Positions 14,348 through 28,140 of a DNA stretch of 64,000 nt are shown piece after piece. Made by a program: the position numbers and the translations under genes. The notes below the pieces were generated by a model. The model saw only the letters and a list, made by a program, of their open reading frames with translations. It was not told the origin of the DNA and did no database searches. The stretch is taken from positions 1 through 64,000 of the forward strand of contig VDFB02275642.1 in NCBI GenBank assembly GCA_007258455.2, read 5' to 3'. The stretch comes from Sequoia sempervirens (Eukaryota; Streptophyta; Pinopsida; Cupressales; Cupressaceae). Each line of letters starts with the position of its first letter. The stretch's first letter is position 1.

Positions 14348-17300
14348 TGTAATGCCCTCCCAAATATAGATTGTTTAAACACAACAAATTAACTAAATTT
14401 TAAAAAAATTAAAAAAATCCTAGAGTATTAAAGGTTAAACTAATATTCAAACTAAAATAATCTTAATGACATGGAAATAATTAAATGATAGAAAACCTTG
14501 CCCACAACAACTATTCGAAGGAATTCATTATGGTTTAACACCTCCATTAACAAAAATTAAAATCAATCGTGAGGAAATCTAAAGTACATTATTACTTCAG
14601 AAAGATGAACATAAATTACAACTATATCCAAACACCTTTGGGGCATTGTTCTTTATTAATTTCCTAATAATTTATGCAATACAAGTCAATTAAGATTTCC
14701 ATGATAAGTTTTAGCTAAGCTTCATATGAATATATATGTGTTTATACAAATGTGTATTTATATATATTTATATATATAATTACTATTAATGTTATTTATT
14801 TTTAAAGAAAACTTAAATACAAGCTGTTGAATTGATCTAAACATTATAAATCATACAAAAATTGGTTTAATAGCTAAACAACTTAATCTTTTTTGAGACA
14901 ATAAAATCATTATTCAATTCATAGGACCTTCATATCAATTAAAAAGGGAACGATCTAACTATTTCTTTAGAACCAACAATGCTATAAATCCTTATATTCA
15001 AATCAAGTTCTTCTAATAATCTAAATTGCTATTTAAATGAAGCAATTCATATACCAGGAAATTATTATTATAATAACAATTACATGCATGAGGAGAAAAA
15101 ATGGAATTTTTGCCAAAACGTTCTTTTATTTTTTTAAGATTAAAGCAATGGTCAAGATTGATCAGGCTGCGTAATCACATTTAACCTAAGATTGAAATCA
15201 TAGGCCAAGGGCGTGAAACTAAGATACTCCAGTACCAATTCAAATACAAAATTACTACTCTATAACATGAGCTAGCAAATGCAAGCCTAGTACAAGATTA
15301 TATGCTTGAAAATCAAGTCATCAAAGCTTCGCATTTGACCACAAGTACCTATGAAGGCCTTGGCTGAAAAATGAGATATACGTAAGAAAGTTTCATAACA
15401 TTTCTTTTTCCAAGCCATTTGGGTAATGAAAAATTTACTTGTTATCCTTTTGGTGAGATTATAAGGTTATCGTGAGCCTTTTAAAAATTGTCATCGGTTA
15501 TAAAAATAAAAATGTTTCTAGAATATTCACAAATGATTTCATGTTTAATGACAGGAACAAAAAATTAAATAGAGGGGAGTGTCACTCATAAAATTATACG
15601 GGTTTAACTATTGTGTAATGAAGAGAAGCAAGTCAGCTCAAATTTGGTCCTAAAGAGGTAATCCAGGCCATGGAAACATCTTGTTGGCTGAGACTTTTAA
15701 ATGCAGGGTCAAGGAACTATCAAATAATTTCTATAGCATTAATAAGGTCACGGCTATAGAAAGAGGAATAAGCAGTGCATTAATCAAGAATACATTCTAT
15801 AAAATTTGTAGCCATAACTTGAACAGAAAGTACAAATCATCTACAGGGAAATACATCATCTTATACACATGTATAGGGATAGTAGTTGTTTGTTATTTAA
15901 AAAACTAACAATGTAATAGATATTTGGTCATTATCGGTTGTGGTCGAACATGTTATAGAAAGGAAACCATATTTCATACATTCTCCCAAATACTACCAAC
16001 AGATTATAACAGTACTACTCAGTCTTCATTTACAGTTGTTTTGTTGTAGAGATTTCAATGGTGGAAATCAAGATCCATAAGCATGACAAGAAAGAGAATT
16101 TAAAGAAATCACCATTCATTTACAACCTATGTTATACAATAGAGTATGTACAGTTCAACTGAGGAATTGATACTTCATAGGAATAGGAAAATTACAATAT
16201 TGTATAAATAATCAGTTTTAATGAACTGCTTTTCTTTGTGAAAGCATATTGCAATGCATTAATAATAATACATGAAACAAGAAACAAAATTTACTTAAAT
16301 ATAGTTCTCAATTCATATACAACACTTTGTTATTTATAGGAAATTCTTCTAAAATATGCAATTGAAAGACTCAAAACAGATCATATTAATACTTCAATAC
16401 AAAGAGTTTATTTTTTTTCCATTGTTCCTCTATATTTCCAAATTTCTTTCCAAGCCTGCAAATAAAAAATAGAATAGCCCAATTTTGTTCTCCTCCCAAC
16501 AATATGGCTAAATAGTCAGCCCCCAAGTGGGAGACAAAGTCCATATGCACAAAAAGCATAGAAAACAATAAACATTGACTCACTCACAAAGAACCCACAC
16601 ATGAGATTGTTACAAAGGGGAAGAAGGGGGATTCCCTTCCCTCTTGGGGAACAATATTACATTTCCATACACATTCAACTCCACCTTCAACATATAACCT
16701 TCTTTATCACAACACCCAATTCACAACTCCTTCACATCTAGCCACTCCATACTCCATCCATCACCCAAACCTACCATTCACAATACCTCCACAACCAACC
16801 ACTCTATACACCATACAACACCCAATTCACCCATTACCACATATATACACATTTTATCACAAATCCCCAAGAGAGGCTCCACACCCTCCTCAACCCAAAA
16901 CGAAGGAGGCTCTCAGCCCTCAAGAGAGATCAACCCCTTATTCACACACAATAACCCCCATTACACAAAAAAAAATACTTCACAAAACAGAAAATAACAC
17001 AAAACTTTCCAATACAACAACAAGATCTGTCAAACATTTAGTAACTACAATAAAATTTCAAAATCTAAAATCAAAGCTTACCTTGGCTATCCAAATTAGG
17101 ATCAGCCCAAAAGCCCAATCATAAATTCAATTCCTTTCCTTTGTTGATGTTTTTCTACCACCAAATTCTAATAGCCAAAACCCAAAAGAACAACAATATT
17201 TTATACACCAATTGATTTCCCCAACCATGAAGAAAAGTACTAAAAAGAGTTCTCAAGACAACCATACCAAATCCCACCTTAAAATAGAATTCCTCCCAAC

Positions 17301-17701
17301 TCTTCAACTTCCCTCAAATGAAAATATCATTCAAATAAAAGCATATTTCCCTCCACAATATAAATAAAATCACAAAAATCACTTAACATTAAACCCCCCC
17401 TTCCAAAATTAAAAACCAACAATTATATTTTCAGCATTTGGACTTTGTCTCCAATTCCTAAAGAACCTAGGATTCCCATTTGCAATATCTCAATAAAAAC
17501 ATTAGCACACTTTGGAAATAATAATCAAAACATTAAATATAAACATTGAAGTTTTCTAGCATCACATAATTACAAGATCTATCATAATAATTAAAGGCAT
17601 TTATTCTTGTGTAATTTAAACATTTAACCAAAACACTTAATGATTAGTCTATTTTATTAAATGAACCAAAATCTCCAAGGTAATTCTAGCTATGCCTCAC
17701 A
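14348..17701 (-). repeat. 3' LTR of the LARD-like element (uninterrupted copy)
   Basis: This 3354-base direct repeat aligns along its full length with 22430-28140 minus the LINE insert. It keeps the pre-insertion sequence of the LINE target site (aacttaat...ttgag, about 14878-14896). Its open frames, such as 15681-15908, recur in the other copy (26104-26331) with changed codons and have no known domain, so I do not call them genes. Confidence 0.75.
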
Positions 17702-17714
17702 TTCTCCCCCCAAG
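17702..17714 (-). other. Polypurine tract
   Basis: The minus strand reads CTTGGGGGGAGAA next to the TGTGAGG start of the 3' LTR. This is the expected plus-strand primer site and fixes the element's orientation. Confidence 0.65.
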
Positions 17715-20700
17715 TCTCAAGCTTCCTCCTAGACGCTAGCAAAAAGATATGGACATAAAGATCTCATCTTATCTATCAAACAATCAGATACCATTTTGCT
17801 TGCATAGATGATCAGCCTCTACAAAATCCTTTTGCTAACAGAATGGGTATCCTACCCAAGCATAATAAAAATTCTTAACTTGATCAATTAGAATATTCAT
17901 ACACATGTTAAGGTCATTATATTTCCATCATACAAGGTTTTGCATATAAAAGAAAAGGTAAGAAAATCAAGTGAAAATATTTATCATATTCTTTATTTAT
18001 TATTCTTATGCATGTATTTTAAAACACATGGAATTCAAGTATGACAAACCCTAATAGCATTTTACCCAGAATTTAGTACATTCACCACAAAATTCTAGGA
18101 GTGCTTTAAATAGTGCTTTTTAATAAATTAAAATAATTTATAACTCTTAGATTCACACACCAAACAGTGGAACAAAACAAAAAAATTAAACGAAATTCAC
18201 AAGATCTGTTATTCAATTTTCACAAGGGTCATAGCCAAGAAAATGTAGAACAAAAATTGATCTTAAGAAGAGTGCAAACTCACTATTTGATCTGGATCAA
18301 GAGATGCCTTATATTGGCAAAGGATGTATAGTTAACAAATCCATAACTTGTTACAATCCCCAGACAATCAAGTAAACCCTCTAAATTAGACACATCACTG
18401 TAGATTCAACTTTTGCACTCGATGTGAATCAATGCCTAGGCTAGTCCAATGACTACTAGATGCAACTATCTATCATAGCTCATACCATACAAGACCAATT
18501 CAGGTAGTGATGCCAAGATGAGATTCATAAACAACAATGTTGCACATTAGAAGTTAAGGAGTTTCATGCACAGACTGTAAATGTAGATACAATAGAAAAA
18601 ATTCTTCAAAGGGTTGTTTGAGTGAACATTAAGCAGCTTCATATGAGAGTTCAAGCATAGCTGAAATAGGTTACAGGTGCAGGGTTCAAGTACAGGGGTA
18701 GAACCCAATAACTTAGGCTCTACACAAATAATATCATAGTATTATTTGTGAGACATGTAAGATATCACCCTCATAAACATTACACTTATGATACTTGATA
18801 GTTTTTAGATAATCTACATCTCAACAAAAAAAACTCCCTCTTCTTTTTTATAAATTATATCTAGGGAACTGTCAATTCCAATTATGAATGAACACATGTG
18901 ATAGGGTTGACAATTCAGTGTGACCCTTATGTGTTGAAGGATCCATGATACATTAATTATGTCATTAATTTCACCTTCTTTCCTAATCCAAGCTTTACAA
19001 CTTATATGGAAAGCACAAATACTAATATGACACTATGCACAACTTTGCTATGTATGTAATAAACAGATCTATGAATTGCAATAGAACACTATTATATCAA
19101 TACAAAAAAAAGTGAATGTGAGAGTAGGTCTATGATAGTCATCAAAGGCCACACCTCTGATAATACCTTTTCATTTATGGAATATTTCTTGTCGAGGCAA
19201 TTTACATAATTGTGTAACTAGAAAATAGTGATCTAGTGGTCCATAATCCACGTGGATATTACAATCCTTGATTCACTAACATGAACCCTTTTCTTCCCTA
19301 ATACAATCTGATAGCTTAGTTTGTGTTCTCGTACAAAAATTAAAGAAAACCAGTCTCTATTTTAAAATTTTAAAGAATAGAACAAGGTACAAAGTATGTA
19401 AATACAAACAAGGAAAACAACAATAAAAATGGGGCAAACAACACCATAACCTGGAGAAACTTAAATTGAGGAGAAAAAAAACCTTGCAATTTAGCACATT
19501 TTTGGTTCATTAATATCAATGTAACTAACACAAACCACAAAACCATAATCCCTCTCAGAAAGGTGTCCCTATATGTATGGAAATGTTAAGAGTGTGCCAC
19601 TAAAATGTGAGTCTAATGGAATATTATCAGGCCAAACTTTAAATATTTTACCTCTAGTCAGGCAAAGGCCTTATTCACGAAAGACGTGAGGTTATTGTTG
19701 GACAAATCAAGTAACTATGGAGTATACAAAGTACAAAAAAAACTAAGAGGCACATGCACTAGGAAATTACTACATTGAAAATGAAAGTTATGCAACATGC
19801 GGCTATTTTTAAATAAAATCCCAAGCATTACCATGGAATATAGAAAATGTGGACAAAACTAAGAAGCACGAAAGAACCTTACAATGAACACAAGTTCAAA
19901 GAAAGCTGGCAATTCCCATTATAAAAGGGATCTAAAAGGCTCTATAAACAAATCATTCCTGGATTGTACTTTCCATGGAATTCCAATTTTCTTCAAATAC
20001 TTGTAATTAACATAAGATGTGGGTCATAGGCAAATAATGTAAAAGTCAAATTCTAGCTGTGCTCAACACTTAAAGTCCCTTGGACCTACACACTTTCCAC
20101 TGTGATGTCCCAAATATTTCTTAGAATGAACACAAAACTCTTGGCATGTTTATGACTCGATCAACTTCTCTAAAACCCATTTTTGGGCTACTTTATTCTT
20201 TCCTAAATTTGCAACTTGTTCAGTTCACTAAAAAAATTATTGAGGCGGGTCATAATTGGAGAAATGAAGTAAATAAGAACACAGCTAGACATTAAACTTA
20301 CCTCTTGAACCTATGAAGTTGAAATGTTAAGTGGCCTAAAGAAGCCTATTACAGATGCCAACAACACATTTATTTTGAGGTTCATAAACCAGGCTATAAC
20401 CTCTTTTGTGTAATCATTTTAAGCATTAGGTGTCATGTACAGAAAAAAGTAAACTTTCGATATCTTTACAACTTGTGCTTAGTGTGAAAAAATTGCACTT
20501 ACAAACAAGGAATCTAGAGAAAGGTGACAAGAAGAGGTGTCAAGTTATAACTAAACCCAAGATAATGTTGATTTCATCCTCCTGTGAATACCAACAATAG
20601 AGGGACTATAAGGGACAACCAATGATAAACATAACTCGAAAAGAATTGTAGCAATGAAGGGACAAGTAAAGACAATCATGATTTTTGCTATAATACAATT

Positions 20701-22398
20701 CACTACAAAACCAAAAAACTTTAAATAGAATATATGAGAGCAGTAGTGGACATAGTCTCCAAAAATAAGGTTGAATGCTAATATCAATCCATGACATTTT
20801 ATGTCAATTGTAGGAAAAAAATTAACATCTTAGACAAGATATTTCCTAACTAATCACAAGGATGAGCTAGCCAAGAGATATTCAAAATGAGGTCACCAAA
20901 AAGACTATACAAACATGGATAATTTACATTAAATAGTCATATGTAAAGCTTTCAACCTTGTTCTTAAGTGACCTGCAAGATCCCAGTTCACAATTACAGG
21001 ATATTTCTTAGAATTTTTTTAATAGAAGAGAATTTCCTCCAGATGGTTGGGGATATCTCTACTACAAAATTCTATTGAATCATTCTCATGGATAAAAATT
21101 CGCTAGATATAGAACTCAAAACATTCATTAAAATGTGATCATTAACTATTTTACCTTCTAAATATCTAACATTGATTCTTCACTATTTTTACCAAAACTA
21201 AATAACCTCATCTGTTCATTTAACTTGTAAAATAATGCTTTTAGTTTATAGACCAATTAAATCTAGTTTAATTGCATGTTTAATGGTTTACATTTATTTA
21301 ATCATTGGAACAATAAAAAGATAACATATATTTACTTTGAAGAAGATGGTATTTTATACAAAGCAAAAAGTGGAACAAATCATAAGAGTACTTTTATGTC
21401 TGTCAAATACTTGGCAAAGAGAACATGTAGATATTCAGTTTTGACATACAATACATTAAATGCATTGTCTAAATCGGAAAATCAAATCAACAGACGGGGA
21501 AACATCTCCAACAAAAACACCAGAATTTTACTCAAAATTGTATCTTACCTATGAAGAATGATATTATTAATCATTAATGTGCCAATAAATCATAATCGTA
21601 ATTCATCAAGAAGTAGTTTTTTTTCTCACATATTCCACTAATTGAATTCATTTACTATAATTTGAACCTACTTCATTATCCTTTTAATGCACAAATAAAA
21701 AATGGTTAGATTTCTTTGGTTTCTAAAAGAAAAATTAGAGAAAGACTAATTCATATAAAGATCCTAAAATCAAATAACCAAAAATGTGATATACCTAGGT
21801 GTATGATGCTAAAACAAACAGCTCAATGTAGGAAGCTTAGTGATTTGCAAACTTTTGAAAAAAATATTCCTACAACTTTCATGGACTCACAACAAACACA
21901 ACAAAGAAAAATATTAATAGAATATAATTAGGATCGTAGATACTTCTTCAAGTTACTAAACATTTCAAAATATTAATTATAGTGAACATGCAAGTGGGAT
22001 TATAGATATGGAGTAAAACTTAAGAAGCTAAATAGGTAGTTGAAGTAAAGTAGTTGATAGTTGGAACTTGGAACAGGTGCAAATGATGGATAGAAACAAT
22101 TAGAAAGGTAGATGGATAGCCAAAATAAATTTAGAAGATAGATAGCAATAAACTGAAAGTAGATGGACATAGGTAGAAGAAAAGCATAGACATTCTTTTC
22201 TTATGTAATATAGGAAAGCCTAATTAAAAGGTTGTGTGTTGGATCTACATGAGGAGTATATCAATGGTTCAATAGTCTTAAATTTGAAAACATGCTGAAG
22301 ATTCTGGACATACACAAGGGGTGTATCAAATGTTAAATAATTTGAAATTTGAAAGTATGCTGAAATTTTCAGATAGAGGAAGCCCTGATCTTTAGGCT

Positions 22399-22422
22399 CT
22401 TCATCTTCATCTTCATCTTCAT
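22399..22422. repeat. (CTTCAT)4 microsatellite
   Basis: Four perfect hexamer units lie 8 bases from the 5' LTR edge, where the primer-binding site would be expected. Confidence 0.85.
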
Positions 22423-22825
22423 CTACCTATGTAATGCCCTCACAAATATATATCATTTAAACATAGCAAATTAACTAAATTTAAAAGAAAATTTAAAAAA
22501 AAACCTAAAGTATTAAAGGTTAAACTACTTACATTCAAACTAAAATAATCTTAATGATGTGGAAATAATTAAATGATAGAAAACCTTGCTCGCAACAACT
22601 GTTCAAAGGAATTCATTATGGTTAGACACCTCCATTAACAAAAATTAAAATCAATTGTGAGGAAATCTAAAGTACATTATTACATAAGAAAGACGAACAT
22701 AAATTACAACTATATCCAAACACCTCTAGGACATTGTTCTTTATTAATTTCCTAATAATTTATGCAATACAAGTCAATTGAGATTTTCATGATAAGTTTT
22801 AGCTGAGCTCCTTAGGTTCATATGA

Positions 22826-22871
<46 letters not shown>
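22826..22871. repeat. (AT)n(TG)n microsatellite
   Basis: An AT run followed by about fifteen TG units. The other LTR has only a short TATATGTG at the same place, so it expanded after the two LTRs were formed. Confidence 0.9.
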
Positions 22872-22873
<2 letters not shown>

Positions 22874-23049
22874 ATACAAATGTGTATATATATTTATATA
22901 TATTTATATATATAATTATTATTATTATTATTTATTTTTAAAGAAAACTTAAATGCAAGCTATCAAATTGATCTAAACATTATAAATCATACAAAAATCG
23001 GTTTAGTAGCTAAACAACTTAATTTTTTTGAGGGATTTGAGGATCTCTT

Positions 23050-23315
23050 AACTTTGAATCGAAGGTGATTCGTTGAATATTATCAATTGTCTTAAGCAAG
23101 GAGCTCCCCCTTCTTGGTCCATTAATAATTTTATTGTGGATGCTATTTCCTTTTGTGGGGAATTTGAAGAAATTTATATTTCCCATGCCTATAGGGAAGC
23201 GAATGTCGTGGTTGATTGGCTGGCGAATTATGGTGTGTCTTTGGCTAAAAGGTGGGGGGAGGATGAAGTCCTTCCCATTGATTTAAGCACGCTTATTATT
23301 AATGATCGACATTAA
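23050..23315 (+). pseudogene. LINE ORF2 C-terminal RNase H domain (truncated)
   Basis: The translation GDSLNIINCLKQG followed by HAYREANVVVDWLANYG matches the end of the RNase H domain (RVT_3 type) found after reverse transcriptase in plant LINEs. The usual motif is H.YREAN.VADWLA, so the aspartate (VVD) is kept. The frame ends at 23313-23315 (TAA). The endonuclease and reverse transcriptase parts were lost by 5' truncation. A small indel near 23055 disturbs the upstream part. Confidence 0.7.
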
Positions 23316-23490
23316 TTTTTCTTCATTGCCCACCTCCTTATTCTCGGGTTTGTGTGGGAATCATGAATTTAGCTATATGATGGGACTTATGGCATAGATT
23401 ATGATCATTGGAATTTGTGGCTTCTTTCAGCAGAATTGTTTTAGAGTCCTTCACATTATCTCCTTCTGAACTATTATAAATTACTTCACA

Positions 23491-25111
23491 TGCTTTCTGG
23501 GTAGCTCTGTGGTTTCCTTGACCTCTAAGGATTTTGTGGAAGCTTGGTATGGTCGTATGGTGAGTTTGTATGGTAGGGATATTACCATTGATGAAGACCT
23601 TATCGCGGAGGTGACTGGCTTGTCAATGGAAGGTAGGAAATTTTATTGGGACAAGAATATTTCACAATCTTCTAGGAAGACTTTTCTCCATGATAGGGAA
23701 AGGGTTAAAATGGTTCGCTTGGATTGTAGTGGCTACGACATAACTAAGATCAAACCAATATGGTAGGCGGTTGTTGTGGCGTTAATGTGTTACTTTACTT
23801 TGGATGGAAGATTTACGACACTCTATGGTCATCACTTTGTTCTGCTCAACCATTTTTTCCATGGTAAGCTGGTTTCTTTTCCCTTCTATCTGTTGCTATC
23901 TATGGAAGAAAACATCTTGAATCGCAAAAAAAAACCCTAGGAATCCCTGTCTTCATGAAGGATTAATGCTTCTAATTGTTGAGTTTATCAAGGCTAACTG
24001 CATTGTTAGAACTCCTTGGCCCCCTGTTTCTAATAAATTGGGGAAAGAAAGTGGGAAATGTAAAATTGATGAAATTCAGGAGTGTATTGGTATAGAGGCT
24101 GAGGATGAGTCAAAGGGATGGTCTGATGGCTTTGATATTGATCTTGATTATACTCCGCCTATGGGTGATGTTATCCTGTCTTCCTCGAAAGTTTCTCCTT
24201 GTGTGAAACGTAAGCTAAAGATTCCTGACGGTGCTATTGAGGGCTCTGTAGGTAAGAAGTGTAAGGGTCATGCCAAGGAAGTGAATGTAAATATTGAGGA
24301 GGTGGAAGGAAATATTCAGGGTGAGGTTTTGGGTGGTGGTGGGTCCCCTGTGGTCAGTAAAAAGAATTTGGTTGTAAACCGTGAAGATTATGCTCGAGGC
24401 TCTGCATCTAAGGATCGAGGGAAGGCCAAGCTTGGCTCTTAGGATGTTCATGTGGAGGAACCACTGGGTGGTTTGCATCAGGGCAGGGGTTTGTTCTGGG
24501 GTGCTATTGATTTTTCTCAAGCATCAGGCCTTGTTATGGAAGGGGCGAATATTTCTTTCAATCTACTTATGTGGCTTGTTCAAGAGATTCAGGATCTCCA
24601 TAACAAGCATGATACCATTGCCAGGTGCAACATCTCTACTCTGCAAAATCTAAAAGAGTGGGATTCTATTTTTGCTCTTTCTCGATCTTTGAATTCGAGT
24701 GTTGGTTGTATGGTGGATGAACTTGCTGCTCTAAAGAATGATTATGGGCCGAGAGTGGCGGTGTTGGAGAGACATAACAGGAAAATCTAAAGGGATATGG
24801 ATACACTCATAAACATAAGTAGGGAGAAGCTGGAAGCATCGGCCAAGGGGATGATTTTCCTTAATCAAAAGGCCATAGAGTTGACTAGGAAGGGATTGTT
24901 TGATGACCAGGTGAACTCAGATCGTGGGGAGGAAGCTGGGATGGATGTGCATTCAACCGATTTGGTTGTTGGCCTGAGTGTTCGTACTCAAAGCAAAACT
25001 AAGAAAGGTAAGAAGGATGTTGCTCGTGATGTGGAATTAATTATGGAAATGCATGTTAGGTTGGCGGCCAAGGATTTAGGGGCTGCAAAAATGCTTAAAG
25101 AACTACTTTAA
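23491..25111 (+). pseudogene. Extra ORF downstream of LINE RNase H (plant-transposon-protein-like)
   Basis: A second protein frame lies between RNase H and the LINE 3' end. Its N-terminal part (FVEAWYGRM..YGRDITIDE.LIAEVTGL..EG) resembles N-terminal segments of uncharacterised plant transposon-associated proteins. The middle is acidic and lysine-rich. The end (about 24450-25111) is helical and probably coiled coil. The frame is broken by a stop at 23764-23766, a shift in the A-run near 23925, and stops at 24440-24442 and 24788-24790; it ends at 25109. It lies inside the target duplication, so it moved with the LINE. It could be a third LINE ORF or a transduced fragment of another element. I do not know its function. 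Confidence 0.5.
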
Positions 25112-28100
25112 GGGTCGTTTGGCTTGTCTTTCTATTTTTTGTTTTTTGGCTGATGTTACTTCGGATGGTTGGCTGATGGTCTGTTAATCAACTGGTGTTT
25201 TTTATGGTTTTTTTCTAGGTGGGAAATCAATTATCTTATCTTTACTTCCACTTCATTTTTTGTTCAGAGTGTTTGGTCCCTTCAAAACCTATTTTTTGTT
25301 AATCAAAAACTTAATCTTTTTCGAGCCAATAAAATCATTATTCATTTCATATGACCTTCCTATCGATCAAAAAGGGAACGATCTAACTGTTTCTTTAGAA
25401 CCAACAATGCTATAAATCATTATACTCAAATCAAGTTCTTTTAATAAACTAATTTTTTATTTAAACAAAGCAATTCATATACTAGGAAATTATTATTATA
25501 ATAACAATTACATGCACGGGGAGAAAAAATGGAATCTGTGCCAAAACATTCTTTTTTTTTACACTAAAGCAATGGTCAAGATTGATCAGGTCGTGTAATC
25601 ACATTTAACCTAAGATTAAAAGCGTAGTTCAAGGGCATGAAACTAAGATACTCCACTACCAATTCAAATGAAAAATTACTGATATATAACACAAGAAAGC
25701 AAATGCAAGTCTGTTACAACATTATATGCTTGAAAATCAAGTCATCAAAGCTTCTCATTTGACTACAAGTACCCGCAAAGGTCTCGATTGAAAAATAAGA
25801 TATATGTAAGAAATTTTCAGAATGTTTATTTTTCCAAGCCATTTGGGTAATGAAAAATTTACTTGTTATCCTTTTGGTAAGATTTTAAGGTTATCGTGAG
25901 CCTTTTAAAAACTATTATCGGTTATAAAAATAACAGTGTTTCTAAAAGATTCACAAATGCTTTCAAGTTTTTTTGATTGGAATAGAAAATTAAATAGAGG
26001 ACAGTGTCACTCGTAAAATTATACGGGTAAATGTTGTGTAATGAAGAGAAGCAAGTCGGCTCAGAATTGGTCCTAAAGAGATAATCTAGGCCACAGAAAC
26101 ACCATGTTGGCTAAGAATTTTAAAAGCAAGGTTGAAGAACTATCAAATAATTTCTATAGCATTAATAAGGTCATGGCTATGGAAAGAGGAATAAGTAGTG
26201 CATTAATCAAGAATACATTCTATACAATTTGCAGGCATAAGTTGAATAGAAAGCACAAATCATCTATAGGGAAATACATCATCTTATACATATGTATAGG
26301 GATAGTAGTTGTTTGTTATTTAAAAAAGTAACAATGTAATAGATATTTAGTCATTATCGGTTGTGGCAAAACATGTTATAAAAGGGAAACCATATTTCAT
26401 ACATTCTCCTGAATACTACCAACAGATTACAACACACCTAGTTAAGAACTACTCAACCTTCATTTACAGTTGTTTTGCTGCAAAGATTTCAATGGTGGAA
26501 ATCAAGATCCATAAGCACAAAAAGAAAGAGAATTTAAATAAATCACCATTCATTTACAGCCTAGATTATACAACATAGTATTTATAGTTCAACTGAGGAA
26601 TTGATACTTCATAGGAATAGAAAAATTACAATATTGTGTACATAAATCGCTTTTCTTTGTGAAATCATATTGCAATGCATTAATAATAATACATGAAACA
26701 AGAAACAAATTTTACTTAAATATAGTTCTCAATTCGATGGCAACACTTTGATATTTACAAGAAATTCTTCTACAATCTGCAACTGAAAAAATCAAAGCAT
26801 CATATTAATAGTTCAATACAAAGAGTTTATTTTCTTTCCAATCAATGTTCCTCTACATTTCCAGATTTCTTTCCAAGCCTACAAATACAAAATAAAGTAT
26901 CCCATTTCTACTCTCCTCCCAACCATAGGACTAAATAGTCCACCCTCGAGTGGGAGACAAAGTCCATATGCACAGAAAGCATACAAAACAATAAACATTG
27001 ACTCACTCACAAAGAACCCACACATGAGATTCTTGCAAAGGGGGAGAAGGGGGATTCCCTCCCCTCTTGGGGAATAATATTACATCTCTATACACATTCA
27101 ACTCCATCTTCAACATATAACCTTCTTTATCACAACACCCAATTCACAACTCCTTCACATCCAACCACTCTATACTCCATCTATCACCCAAACCTCACAT
27201 TCACAATACCTCCACAACCAGCCACTCCATACACCATACAACACCCAATTCACCCATTATTACATATATACATAATTTATCACAAATCCCCAAGAGAGGT
27301 TGTGCGCCCTCCTCAACCCCAAACAAAGGAGGCTCTTAGACCTCAAGCAAGATCAACTCCTTATTCACACCCAATAACCCCCATTACACAAAAAAAATAC
27401 TTCACAAAATAGAAAATAACACAAAATTTTCTAATACAACGACAAGATATTTCAAACATTTAGTAACTACATTAAAATTTCAAAATCTAAACTCAAAGCT
27501 TACCTTGGCTATCCAAATTAGGATCAGCCCAAAAATCCAAGCATGAATTCAATCCCTTTCCTTTGTTGATGTCCTTCTACCACCAAATTTTTATAGCCAA
27601 AACCCAAAAGAGCAACAATCTTTTATACACCAATTGATTTCCCCAACCATGAAGAAAAGTAGTAAAAAGAGTTCTCAAGATAACCATACCAAATCCCACC
27701 TTAAAATATAATTCCTTCCAAACTTTTCAACTTCCCTCAAATGAAAAGATCATTCAAATAAAAGCATATTTCCCTCCACAATAAACAAAATCACAAAAAT
27801 CACTTAACATTAAACCCCCCTTCCAAAATTAAAAACCAACAATTATATTTTTAGCATTTGGAATTTGTCTCCAATTCCTAAGGAACCTGGGTTGCCCACC
27901 TCCAATATCTCAATAGAAATATTAGCACACTTTGGAAATAAACATTGAATTTTTCTAGTGCATCGCATAATAATTAAAGACATTTATTCTTGAGGAATTT
28001 AAACATTTAACCAAAAAACTTTATGATTAGTCTATCTTATTAAATGAACCAAAATCTCCACATAATCCATGCCCAAGACACCACACAAAAAAACTGAAAT

Positions 28101-28140
28101 CAAACCAAAATCTCCAAGTTAATTCTAGCTATGCCTCACA

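Larger units (their letters stand above)
17702..22429 (-). other. Non-coding interior of the LARD-like element
   Basis: Over 4.7 kb I find no gag, protease, reverse transcriptase, RNase H or integrase motif in any frame. The longest frames are under 100 codons and mostly AT-driven. A tRNA-Met primer site is not recognisable next to the 5' LTR at 22429; a hexamer microsatellite lies there instead. Confidence 0.6.
23016..25325 (+). mobile_element. 5'-truncated LINE insertion with target duplication
   Basis: The insert body is 23033-25307. It is flanked by a 17-18 base target duplication, AACTTAAT(C)TTTTT(C)GAG, at 23016-23032 and 25308-25325. The uninterrupted LTR copy has a single AACTTAATC...TTGAG there, a built-in empty site. 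The insert starts inside an RNase H coding region and ends in TTTTTTGTTAATCAAA without a long poly(A), as plant LINEs often do. It runs on the plus strand, opposite to the host element. Confidence 0.8.
14348..28140 (-). mobile_element. 13.8-kb non-autonomous LTR retrotransposon (LARD-like)
   Basis: Two long direct repeats (14348-17701 and 22430-28140, the second interrupted by a LINE) flank 4.7 kb of non-coding DNA. Both begin TGTAATGCCCTC and end GCCTCACA. A polypurine tract precedes the left LTR on the minus strand, so the element runs right to left. Flanking pentamers are aatat (14343-14347) and aagat (28141-28145), a target duplication with one mismatch. The insertion split a LINE ORF1. 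Long LTRs with a codeless interior match the class called large retrotransposon derivatives. The LTRs differ by many substitutions and small indels, so the insertion is not recent. Confidence 0.75.
22430..28140 (-). repeat. 5' LTR of the LARD-like element, interrupted by a LINE
   Basis: This copy matches 14348-17701 on both sides of a LINE insertion at 23033-25307. Other differences from the left copy include an expanded TA/TG microsatellite at 22826-22871, a small internal duplication near 28060-28110 and many point changes. Confidence 0.75.

Noticed and set aside
15681..15908. Small protein conserved between the two LTRs (15681-15908 and 26104-26331)
   Set aside because: Both copies are the two LTRs of one element, so their likeness comes from shared origin. 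There is no domain, and the changes do not look codon-constrained.
24215..24520. Minus-strand frame of about 100 codons
   Set aside because: It is a shadow of the LINE third-ORF remnant on the plus strand, which has the recognisable sequence.
23509..25111. Host gene in the 23.5-25.1 kb interval
   Set aside because: It lies inside the LINE target duplication, absent from the paralogous LTR, and is broken by three stops and a shift.
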